Source: Limanda limanda (taxonomy: Eukaryota; Chordata; Actinopteri; Pleuronectiformes; Pleuronectidae). Taken from it: DNA of 64,000 nucleotides. A program made the position numbers and the translations under genes. The DNA is taken from NCBI RefSeq assembly GCF_963576545.1, contig NC_083638.1, forward strand, positions 31,155,400-31,219,399. The letters run 5' to 3'. This document shows positions 36,801-48,800 of the stretch, piece after piece; the first letter of the stretch is position 1; each line of letters begins with the position of its first letter. The notes below the pieces were generated by a model that was not told the origin of the DNA, did no database searches, and saw only the letters and a program-made list of their open reading frames with translations.

Positions 36801-39800
36801 TTTCAACACTGTTGCTGGAGCGCCACTTCCTTTCTAATTTTCTTGATATTTGTTTCAACTCATGTGTCTTGGAATTATACCACGGAGCTAATTTACTATG
36901 TTTTACACATTTCTTTTTTAGAGGCGCTATTGAGTCTAATGTTAATCGTAATGAGTCTGCAGAGCTTTCTACGAGGTGGTCAATCTCAATAGAGCTCGGG
37001 TTTTTAAAGAATTTGTTGTTTATGTCGACGGATAATACGGGTTTAAATGTAATCGGAATTATTTCCTTAAATTTAGCTACAGCACTATCAGGTAGACATC
37101 TAGAAAATGAGTTTTTTATTAGTGGCATATATTCAGATAGTGAAAAATCGAAGGTTATTAAATTATGGTCTGATAGTACTGGATTGCGCGGAAGTACTGT
37201 TAAATGTTCAATTTTGACACCGTATGATAACACAAGGTCAAGTGTGTGGTTACAACAATGAGTAGGTTGATGCACACACTGACTAAAACCAATTGAGTCT
37301 AGTATTGAAATAAATGCTACGCTCAGGCTATCTTTATTATTGTCAACATGAATATTAAAGTCACCAACAATAATAATTTTATCTGTCTTTAGGACTAGGT
37401 TTGATAAAAACTCAGGGAATTCTGTTAGAAATTCAGTATAAGCCCCAGGAGCACGATAAACTACAGCAAATATGATTGGCTGTTGGTGTTTCCTGGATTG
37501 ACGTGGAAGATTAAGAACAAGACATTCAAATGAGTTGTAGCTAAGTTTAGGTTTAGGATTAATTGATAGACTGGAGTTAAAAATAGCAGCAACTCCACTT
37601 CCTCGCCCGAGTTCCCTGGGAACGTGTGAATTTATATTACTGGGGGGAGTAGATTCATTCAAACTGACATATTCATCAGGATGCAGCCACGTCTCAGTAA
37701 GGGACATTACATCTATATTGTAGTCTGAGACTAGTTCATTAACTAAAATAGCCTTTGAGGACAGTGATCTAATGTTTAAAAGACCACATTTGAAAGTCTT
37801 AGTTTCCTGTGTTGTTCCAGAGGTTGTGTTAATTTGTATAAGATTATTGTGAGTTCTCGCTCTGTTATTGTTTAATTTAAATAATTGAATCGGACGGTAG
37901 ACAGAGACAGTCTCTATGCGGTTGGGTGACTGATCCAGAGGGAGCGCAGAGAAGTGATTAGCACTGCAGCTCTGCTTCCTGGTCCCAACTCTGGGTTGTC
38001 ATGTGATAGACTTAGTAATATTCTTAGATAAGAGAGCTGCTCCATCCCAAGTGGGATGAACGCCGTCTCTCCTAACAAGACCAGGTTTCCTCCAAAAAGT
38101 TTGCCAATTATCTATAAAGCCCACACCGTTTACAGGACACCACCTCGACAGCCAGCGGTTAAAAGAAAACATGCGACTAAACATGTCATCACCTGTAGTG
38201 TTAGGGAGAGGGCCAGAGAAAACTACTGTGTCCGACATCGTTTTAGCAAAAGCACACACAGACTCAACATTAACTTTAGTGACCTCCGACATACGAAGCC
38301 GGGAGTCGTTGCTGCCGACGTGAATTACGATTTTACTGTATTTACGTTTAGTTTTAGCCAGCAGCTTCAATTTGGATTGGATGTCGCCGGCTCTGGCCCC
38401 CGGAATACAATTGACTATGGCCGCTGGTGTCGCTAATCTCACGTTTCTGAGAACCGAGTCGCCAATAACCAGAGTTTGATTCTCAGCGGGTGCGTCGCTG
38501 AGTGGAGAAAATCTATTTGAGACGTGAGCTGGTGGGTCTTTAATCGTGGGCTTTCTATGGGTGGTACTATGCCCCCTCCGGACCGTCACCCAGCCACCCT
38601 GGGCTCCCGGCTGCCCGGGGCAAGTCGAGGGACTGCTAGCTGAAGCTAAGCTAGGTGGCTTCGCTGCGGCTAGCACGGGCCGGCTAACTATAGCTAACGG
38701 GGGTTCTAAGCTGAGGAGCCGAGCTTCTAAGTTGCTAAGCCTCGCCTCCATGTCTACCAACATACTACATTTATTACATTTACCACTACTGTTAATGGAG
38801 GCGGAGGAGTAAGTAAACATGAGACACTCGGAGCAGGAGAGAGCGGTGGAGCGAGAGGGAGAGAGAGAACACATCGCTGCTAAAACTATGAGTGTGAGAT
38901 TTAAACAGAACACAGAATCACAAAGCACCAGAGAGGAGGGGCTGGTATGTGAGGGTCCTTAACTATATACCGGTGATTTTAGCCGTAGTAGAACAGAAAG
39001 ACAGTTGTGTTTAGCGGAGGAGCTAATTCAGATAGCGACTACACCACCCGTGTCCCGTGGCAATAACAGGAAGTGACGAAATGACGCAGCACGCTTACCG
39101 TAAACACTGGAGTGTTAATTAATCCATTGGTTTTAGAAATGGCTCATATGAAAGTAACAACCCTCCCAAATTATGTTTAATATACTTAAATAAATTTGCT
39201 TCACTGAAGAAACATTGATCATTTAATGAACACAGAAAGGTCAGATTTTGGCAAGACAAAAGTTTTGTCGCCTACAGAGAGTAATGTGAAAATTGAACAA
39301 ATAATTTACTTCAAATACAAAAATATGTTGCATAACATCAGTGAATTAAGTAGTGGTGCTGTGAGATCCATATTTAATATCTTGTATGACTTCCATGAGC
39401 TTGAAGGACTGCATCCATGCGGTTCGACAATGATTCATACAATTTATTGATGAAGTCATCAGGAATAGCAAAGAAAGCAGTCTTACATGCCTCCCAGAGT
39501 TCATCAAGATTCATTGGTTTCATCTTCCAGGCTTCCTCTTTCATTCTACCCCAGACATGCTCAATGATGTTCATGTCTGGGGACTGGGCTGGCCAGTCCT
39601 GGAGCACCTTGATCTTCTTCGCATTGAGGAACTTTGATGTAGAGATGGAAGAATGCGATGGAGCCCCATCCTGCTGCAAAAATTGACCCCTTGTACGTTT
39701 GGGAATGAAAGAGGTAGCTAATACTTCTTGATATTTTAGGCTATTGATATTGCCTTCCACCCTGCAAATCTCTCGAACACCCCCATACTGGATGTAACCC

Positions 39801-42800
39801 CAGACCATGATTTTTCCGCCACCAAACTTAACTGTTTTCTGGGTGAATCTCGGATCCATGTGGGGTCCAGTAGGTCTCCTGCAATATTTGCGGCGGCTGT
39901 GATGTAATTCAACCGAAGATTCATCTGAGAAATCCACCTTCTGCCACTTTTCCAGCGTCCATCCTTTTAGCAGGCTGTGGGCCTTGGCAAATGGCACACG
40001 TTTTTTAAATTGCCTTCGTGCTGGTTTCTGGGTACTGATTCGACCATGGAGGCCATTACGAGACAGAATTCTACAAACTGTCGTGGTTGACACGGGCACT
40101 TGAGGTGACCAGGCCTGGTGGAGCTCTGCTGCAGTGGAAAAGGGGCTGGCCTTGGATTTTCGAGCCAACAAACGGTCCTCCCGAGCAGCTGTCTTGCGGG
40201 GTCTGCCGGACCTGGGCTTGTCAAAAAACATCTCCAGTCTCTTCAAATCTTTTTCTTATTCTTTGTACTTGACGCTGAGACACATTGACGGTGTCAGCCA
40301 CCTCAGCAGTGCATCTGCTCTTCAGCCTCTTGATAATCAACGCTTTGGTCTCAGGGTGAATCTTAGGCATGTTGTCAGAGGTCAAGTTGCAGTTGATATG
40401 AAGGTCTGATGTGCTGGGGTTCTTTTTATACACACCCACTTATTGATTGATCTATTATTGATCACAGGTGAGGCTGTAATCTAGGATTGGGTGCATCATA
40501 TAACAAGGCGACAAGACTTTTGTCTTTGCTAAAACTGACTCAGTGGGCTTTACCAAGCTGTGAACGTTAGAATGCTTTTCAGCAGTTTCGTTTGGCACCA
40601 AAACATTATTTCAAAAGCTGTTGGGATTGAAATTAGCCATTTCTTGTAAAAAAATTGATTACAAATATATTTGAGGGGCTCTTAAGGTCAACTTGTACCC
40701 AAGCGACAAGACTTTTGTCAGGGACTGTATAGAAACTGTGATGGTATTTGTTCAATTTGAATTCTTAATTTCAGCTCAGATGCAGTAGATCGTCCATTAT
40801 TTTTGGTTCGCCTTAAATAGTGACCTTGCATCAGGGATACTGCCCAAGAATGGTTCATATTTATTTTATAAAGAATAACCTTTTAGATGAAGTTGAAGAT
40901 TCCTCCTTTTTTGTGGTCCCTTTGACCTCTGGTGTTCCTCAAGACTCCATCCTTGCACCCGTATTGTTCTGTGCACTTATGCTGCCACTTAAGCCTAACA
41001 CAATGTACAATGTGGATGCCTTACTAATTTTGATTTCATGAAAACTAAATAAAAAAGGCGTTTTTCACAACTAATTATCTTGTGTATCAGAAATTTCATG
41101 CTAGATGTTTTGATGGCAGGGTGGGGAGTTACACAATAACACACAAGTCATTTTATGGCTGATCAGTGTATGTGGATAAGTGCTCCATTATGTAGTGTCT
41201 GCTCGTAGGCAGAAGCATACAGTTTGGTCATAGAATATTTTCTAATCTAAGGTATCAGTGGTAAATTTGTGGGCTGCAAAGTAAGACAATGAGCTCGAAA
41301 GTGTGTATGTGACTTAAGCTATTTAAAGATATTTTTGATGGCGCAATGAATTCATTGAATAATGAAAGTAATGTAATCAACTTTCCCGACACTGGTAAAT
41401 TGCTGATGTAAATTGAGAAAAGCTGTTTTACCATATCCATATATTGATTACACATTTTGTCTGTGTGGTGCTGTCAAGACTCTGTCAAATTATGAGAAGT
41501 TTGGCAACGAGTTTTCTTAGAATTTATAATGAATGAATGAATGAAACACAATCCTTTTTGCGCAAGATATATTTTTTTTTACGTTGACACAATTAAAAAG
41601 GATTGTCCTGGCATCTAAATTTAAACTGTTGATAGATATTATCTCTTGAAGCGAATATTACCCCATTCACTGTCTAGAAACAAACAATGTCACACATGTC
41701 AGACTCCTGGGTTGTATGGAGTGGTATAGGCTAAAGGGAGCACTAGTGAAGCTTTTCGACTCTTAGGTCTGTGAGACATTAGGTTTGGAGCATGAAGAAG
41801 AGATTTCTCCTGATACTGCTGAGTCACCAAAAGCATGCATTCTGGCTGCCACCCTCCACCACATTTTCTTTTGACCTACTTTTAAAGCTTCAGCAGGAAA
41901 AGGAATTGGAAAGTCACAGCAATGGGATGATCAATGTGATGACTTGTAGACATTGTGATTGTGTCAAACAGACCTGGAACCCAAAGTGCACAAAGTGTTT
42001 TGTTTGGTAGCACATAGTATTTCTATGCAACCTTTATTCATGAAGCTTGAGGTTTTACATGCTGTTAACTTTTTTTTTTTTTTAACTCTAACTGGATACA
42101 GATTGAATCACTGTTTAAAATTTATGTGAGTAAATGTTGCTGTGTGCTCACAGTAAAAAGGTCTTTGAGAAATGTTGATTGTAAACAGCTTTTTGTCCTG
42201 TGTTTTGTATCTGGGGCCAGTTAAAGGATGTTGAACCCTCTGATTGCTGGTCTTGTTGGCTGTATGCAGCAAGAGAAAATACCTGCAGAAACTGCTCAGG
42301 CTTAGTAAAAGTATTGCCACCTCCTTTGCAATCTTTCAGGCCCCCTCCAAAAAAATCTGTATTTTGATTTACAGTTAATATCCTCTATTATCCTATAAGG
42401 CAGAACAACATTTAGAAAATATTATGTCTTAATATATGTAATTATTGAGTGTTTATTGTTTTGAATATACAGTTAGAAATAACAAACAAGCATCTTTCCT
42501 TTCTTTTAGAGAGGAAAGTAAGATTGACATTTGTCTCTTGGCCTGTCCTAGCTTCACATTAAGACTGAAGACTTGGTCACATTCTGGTGTTGTGCATGCA
42601 GGCTCAACTGTCACAACCTCAATCATTCTTAATGTCATTAGTAACATCCAGGCTTTTTCAGCTATGATATATGAAATGCCTGCTGTGAAAAGGGTGTATT
42701 TATATGTTTCACATTTATATAAACCATGCAAATAACAGAAATGTAAAAATTACAGTTTGTGTTTTTTTAAATTCTTTGGCAAACAAGAGTTTATGCATTC

Positions 42801-45800
42801 ACCCAAGAACTATAACACAGGCTGCCACATGCAGTGAGCACAGGTTTTGGTCTCTTTGCAGATGTGTTGGTGCCAAACCTGGAAGCCTCATGTTGATGAC
42901 TCAGCTGTAGGAGTTGTGCAGGGTTTCTCAAATATAATGTCCAGTCAATGTAAATGTATTAGTTGTTGACCAATAAGAGTTTCTCAATGGCCAATGCCGT
43001 TAGAAAACTAAATAATTATTCACTTGAAAAATACTTGCAAACTAAAAACTTTGTGTTTTCAAGTTGATCTTCTCTCGGCAGTCTGTACTGTACTTCTATT
43101 GACATTAATTAATAAAACGTATAAGTAAAGAAAACATTAACTTGACTGAAAAAAGTGCACTCTTTTTTCTTATCTGCCTTCACTTTGGATAGATCTCTCT
43201 CGATGCCTCCAGTTATTCTAAGCTAGGCTAACCACTTACCAAATAAAACTCTAAATGTAAACCTCTAGTACAGGAATGTACACACCATCTTTTTTGTTCT
43301 TTTACTATTATTTTGGTATGATGAGCATTTTCGTCATTGACTTACTCATGACACAACGGTATTTTTCTCTGTGTGTACATTACATACGTTAGACTGGAAG
43401 AAACCACTGTGTTTGTTTGAAGTATTACACTAATCCACATTCTGTCAAATACCCAAAAATCAATTTGTCAAACCATCACGGCTTATGTTGATATTTTCAT
43501 GCCCTTGGGTCAGCATGATTGGCACCAACATAAGGCGATAAGATATTTCCATGGGAACCATTATTAGTCCCAGATAACCGTCAGGATCTGCAGGATGTTA
43601 TGGAGAGAATTCACAGGTTTCTGACACAGCAAAGCTGTGAATCTTGAGGATGTGTATTTCATTGACTGCTGTGACTTTGTACAACATGGTGCTGCAAAAT
43701 GTAAGCTGCCATTCAACTATGTCTTGAGTTGTTCAACTGTGACGCTAACCTCACAGTTGATGTTGGGTTTCATCCAAAACCATTTCACCCTTGTGCCAGA
43801 AGATTTTTCCAGGAAACAACCTAACAGACTCTCTTACTATGTGAGCTTAATTGAATGTTTTGAGGAATTTGTGTACATGCATCACATTACACAACATAAA
43901 TGGCCCTAATCTGATAAAGATTAACAAAGTGTGATACAACAGCTTACTTCTAAAAGTTCTATAGTATATTAATTACCAACCATGGTACTCTCAAATTTAG
44001 TATTTATTGTATTAAACTATGAAATTGAGATAGAAAAACATTGAAATATCTATCGTCACAATCTCTATTGTATTTATTAATTTGGTTATCATGAGAAAGA
44101 CAAACATTTTCTATAACAATTTTGATCATTTTTTATTTTCTGTTGACATTTAAACACGCTACTTTAATTATATACAAGTTTAACAGGTCTACTCTTAAAC
44201 TCTATGTCTACAGTCTTTTCTTAATCTTCTGCATGTTTTTGTTTCTTGTACAGACTGGGCTTGTCCAGATAGGGAAGGACCGGCTGTTCATCCAGCCCGT
44301 TGGTAAAAACGACCCATCACAGTCATTCTCTGGCCTTAAACACCAACTGCTGCGATACCGACGCTCTGCGAACACGGTCTCTGCTCCAGATGCTGACCAC
44401 GCCAAATTCTGTGGGACGAAACAAGGTGAGTGACATAGAGAGCTGGACTGGGTGGTTCAGGATGTGGGAATATGGTCACACTAATATTTTATGTTTTATA
44501 AGGCAAGCCCCCACCATTTATTTTGTTATGAAACTATCCATACAGTTTGTATGTGTGGATGATGCTAAAGGACTTGCTGAGGGGGAATAAACGTACAGAA
44601 TCTGGTGTTACCCTGGGTGGAAAGAGTCTAGAAGTTGCATGGCAGATGCAATATTTTTTGGGGATGGGAGAGAGCTTAGATTATGCTCTCAGGTGTCTTC
44701 ACGATCTGTTGCAGGGATTTGCGGTTTCCAAAACAGACAGTGATGCGGCCAAAGTGGATGCTCATTTTTGTCCCCCTGTAGAAAGTGGTGAGGATGAAAG
44801 CGAAGAGGCTCCTCAGCCTTTGCTGGAAGTGTAGACACTGCTTTGCTGTTGTCGGGATAGAAGTGGTGTTGTGTCAAATCCGTTGAACATGATGCTGCCA
44901 ATGTGTGTCCACTGCAAAGCTGTTGATCCTCAAAGGAGTGTGTGTATCGGGAGCTCTTCTGAGGTCAGCAACCATCCCTTTTGTTCTTTTTAACAGTCAG
45001 AGACAGGATTGTTTTTTTAACACCAGTCCGAACCTCTTTTATTGCTGGCAAACCAACCACCATAGTGTTATCTGCAAACTAAAGTCTGTAACCTGTCAGT
45101 CAGAAAGTCTACGATCTATTTGTATAGCAAGGTGTTCATTTATAGCAGACTATAGAACAGTTCTTAAGAACTATTATGTTGAGCTTACCAATGTGGATAA
45201 TATGCAAACGTAAAGTTGCTCAAATCTGCTGCTAAAATCAGGCATTTACAAGTTTGCAGATCAGTTATGATCAATTTAGTCAGTATTGGTAATTTTAATC
45301 ATCATGGTATGTACATTTCTGTCAATAATTATTTATATTACTAGAATGTGCTCCATTGTTTTGATAAACCTGTTTGAAAAAGTAGCCTAAAATTTTGGTT
45401 ATAAATAAAAAGTTGAAATAACTATCAGAGAAATCACAAACTTAAGTAGGTGGGGACATACAGTTACTGTATAGCAAAAGTTTCATTAACACTCTATGTT
45501 ATCAAAGTTAACAACTTATGACCTTGATCTTTACAATAATCCAATTTATTTATAGCCTTATGCTATAAAACCAAGGCTCACTATCCCTTGTCTAAATTTG
45601 TTTTCTATTGATCACCCCAAAAAATGCCATTATTGCATCTGTGAACAGCTGCAATTCTTTTGCCACTCAGTTTACTATTAACTTTAACTTTTCCTATATC
45701 ACGTTTTGATTTTAAGAAAAAAAATACAGTGTTTGTTGTTTGCTACTGTCCTTCATACACTGACACAAATGTATAATTCGTGCTCAAATCTTTATGGTAG

Positions 45801-48800
45801 AGTTATGTGTTCATGCATTTGGGTCACATTACAGAGGATGGGATTTGTGGTATTTTTCAGAATCTGGGGAATGCTACTTACACTCACCCTAATAACCCTG
45901 AAACATCTCCCAAATCCCTCTACAGTGATGTGCTCACAGTGAGCTGTGTGAATGAACTACTGTCTGCCTCTCCACCCTCTAAGCTGAAATGGGCCAGTCA
46001 AACCTCCCAGGGTAGCAATGCTAATAAATCACAGGTTTCAGAGCAGCATTTATTGGGATCTGCCATACTTTGATGTTCATTCAGCCTCAGTGTGTTGCAA
46101 GAGAGGCTGTGTGGAATGCAGATGTTTCCTTATTCAATGTGCATCTCTTTTCTGCAAAGTTCTTGTTGGAACCTGCTGAGCCTCTCGCTGTTAACACTAT
46201 CAAACACAGAGCAATCCCCACCCTCTGCTTTTTATATTATTAATGTGCATATTTCCCTAACACTCTGTCTCTTTGCCAAGATTATCAATTGTTGAAGTGA
46301 AAGTTTTTTTTAATCATGGTCTCCTGATTTTTCAATGATGGCAGGTTTTTTAATGTGGAGCACACCTGAACACAGGATCCAGTCAAAAGCACTAATGACC
46401 AGCTTGGAAAGTCATGGAAAAGTTTAATTAGTTGCAGACTGGGTTTATAGTTATCCAAACACTTCTCTGAGCAGAGCACTGTTCTGGAGGCAGAATCACT
46501 GAGTGAAGCCAAAGAACCACATCACATGAGCCAGAAACATGAATTCAATGTCTGCTGCATGACTGCTTGCTTTAGTTCAGTAGATATGTTTGAGCTTTAC
46601 AAACTCCTTTTTAAGGCAGAGCCACATTAGAGGCAGATCTGTTTGTGGTGATCTATATGTGACTATCCATATCTGGACCTCAGTCACTGTAGTATAGGGT
46701 CGAGAATTAAGGATTCTCACCCGAAACCGCGGTCAACAGCGTCCATGGTTTCGGTTTGCAAAACGCGGAGACAGAACAAGTCTCCCTGCCCAACCCCCAC
46801 ATGCTGCCACAGCAGGTAAATTGTTTTGTATTTATATAGCGCTTTTCTAGTCTTGATGACCACTCAAAGCTGTTTACATTACAGTTTTACATTCACCCAT
46901 TCGCGCACACATTCATACAGTGAATCTATCATCAGCATTTTTTTGTTCAATGAGGGGAAATTCGGGGTCAACATCTTGCCTAAGGACACTAGGGCATGCA
47001 GATGCGGAAGACTGGGGATCGAACTTCCGACCTTCAGGTTGGAGGACAACAGCTCTATCCCTCAGCCACAGCCGCCCCATGGTACAGCCTGTTAAACATG
47101 CGTCCATTCACATTCCAATCCAATCACAACCCTGGATACACAGCCCAGTGTTATCTGAACCAATGCAGAAGTGACTTGAATCTTCAGAGAAATGAGTGTG
47201 AAGGTCAGAGAGGTTTGTCTGTTTTACCTGTAACAAAAGTGCGTTGTAAAGTCCATGTGTTGTTGTATTTGTTTTTCGTTGTTTCAAACTGAATTGAACT
47301 GAACTATGTTGGGTTTATGGTGGAGACTGAAACAGACTTTGTATATATACGGATAGAACTTTGGACATTGATATTTGGGGAAGACACACACACCCTCACC
47401 TCTTTCCTGGGCTTTAGTTATTTTTGTTTACAAAGCCAAGTGAATGCAGCCACACAACACACACTGTCGGGTCTTGCTGTAAGTGTCTGAGCCTTTGTGT
47501 GGAGAACACTCACGCTAGGGACAGAGGTTTTCGAAGTGAATCTTGTGCTGGATTTATGACTTTCTTGTGGAGAGATCCCGGTGGGTGAGGGTGTATGTCT
47601 CTGTGTATGACATGCTGTTCTCTTCCATTGGTTCGCCACAGGGCTGTATCATTTCACCCATCGTGAACACTTAAGACTGCAGAAGTTCCCAGCCAAGACA
47701 TATTCTGAAGTTCGCAGATGACACAGTCATAGTGAGGCAGGAAGAACACAGCACCTGACCCGGTGTTGGATGGTTTTATTGAGCGGTGCGATGACTCCCA
47801 TAATAAATTAAAAACCAAACACGCGTGCATAGATGTTAGAACAAAGTCATATCCAGCCACTTAAACTGATATCAATGCAGAGGTTGTTTGAACGGGTCCA
47901 GAGTCATAAGTACCTGGGTATTGTTATTGATAACTAACTAAAATTAAATGAAAATACCAAAGTACTTTCTTAAAAAGTACAGAAGCGTTTTACTTCCTCC
48001 GAAAGCACAATTGGTTTGGTGTGTGCAGTAAATTGATGAAAACTCAGTGGTAGAGTCCGTCCTTTCCTTTGGCTTAGAGTCTGTCCTTTCCCTGTATTGG
48101 ATAAAAGAACAAGTTGCAACACATCATTCAAGATCATTGGTGTTAAGTCTCTCACCTTGGTGGGAGAGCTACAGCTAAGGCTCGAGACATCTTACAGTTT
48201 CCTTGACATCCTCTCTTTTCTGAATTTGAGCAGGCCCTTAGGCAGAAGATACAGCTTACCAAAGTCTAAGTCCAACAGGTTGAAAAAATAATTTATAACT
48301 CAGACCACCAAACTATTCAATTCTTATGTTGACCTAGTTGATTAGACCAGGAACGGGGGCTGCAGGCGTTGGCCTCTCTGGCGACGAGGGGCCCGGGACA
48401 GGGGCTGCAGGTTTAAGCCTCTCTGCCGACCTTGGGGTAGGAACTGGAGCAGGGGACGTGAAAACAGGAGCAGGGGATGCCGGTTTAACTTCCGGCCTCG
48501 GTACAGGAGGCGCCCTCCACCAGCCTAAGCACTGTGCGCGGGCGCGGAATTAGCGACACGCCCACTGCCTCTTTCAGCACGGTGCAGCAGGTGATAGCGG
48601 GAGCGGAAACCGACCGGTCCAGCAGACGCTCAATCACCATTGCTGCCTTTAAACCTGAGGATCAATCAGCTAACAGCTCTCACCTGGGCTCCTTGATTAT
48701 CTGGTGTAGGTGTAGGTGCTCTCCCAGCTACCTCCACAAGTTGTAATTTAGCAATCTTTCATATGATCTTTCAAACTAATTAAATGGCTCGTATAACTAG

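Larger units (their letters stand above)
34094..39114 (-). mobile_element. Nearly full-length L2-clade LINE
   Basis: About 5.0 kb on the minus strand: 5' UTR (38929-39114), ORF1, ORF2, a roughly 800-bp 3' UTR with short GGATCCAC-type imperfect repeats (34440-34660), and a (TTGA)n tail at 34094-34112. TTAAT flanks both sides (34089-34093 and 39115-39119), a likely target duplication. The reverse transcriptase sequence and tandem TTGA tail place it with L2/Maui-like elements of fish. A short 3' relative lies at 59994-60200. Confidence 0.88.
34025..40727 (-). mobile_element. Tc1/mariner-type transposon, interrupted by a LINE
   Basis: The outer ends are inverted repeats beginning CAGTCCCTGACAAAAGTCTT (left, 34025) and its complement ending at 40727. 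Both are flanked by TA (34023-34024 and 40728-40729), the Tc1 target duplication. A second internal copy of the GACAAAAGTNTTGTCGCC motif lies inside each arm (39255-39272 and 40507-40524), as in IR/DR transposons such as Sleeping Beauty. Once the LINE (34094-39114) is discounted, both arms have similar outer-to-inner spacing (about 180 bp). The transposase lies between the inner repeats on the minus strand. Confidence 0.88.
25581..44253. other. adamts17 intron 2 (18.7 kb)
   Basis: Mostly unassigned AT-rich sequence from 25581 to about 28800, 29710 to 32320 and 41050 to 44250. It carries a CA microsatellite at 27757-27785, MITE-like and LINE relics, a hAT-like end, and the nested Tc1/L2 block at 34025-40727. 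No additional gene is recognised. Confidence 0.6.

Noticed and set aside
36749..37261. Plus-strand 170-codon ORF
   Set aside because: Shadow of the L2 ORF2 endonuclease region on the minus strand.
48338..48553. Gly/Thr/Ala-rich ORF
   Set aside because: Reflects the short tandem repeats of the GC-rich patch; frame and strand are arbitrary.
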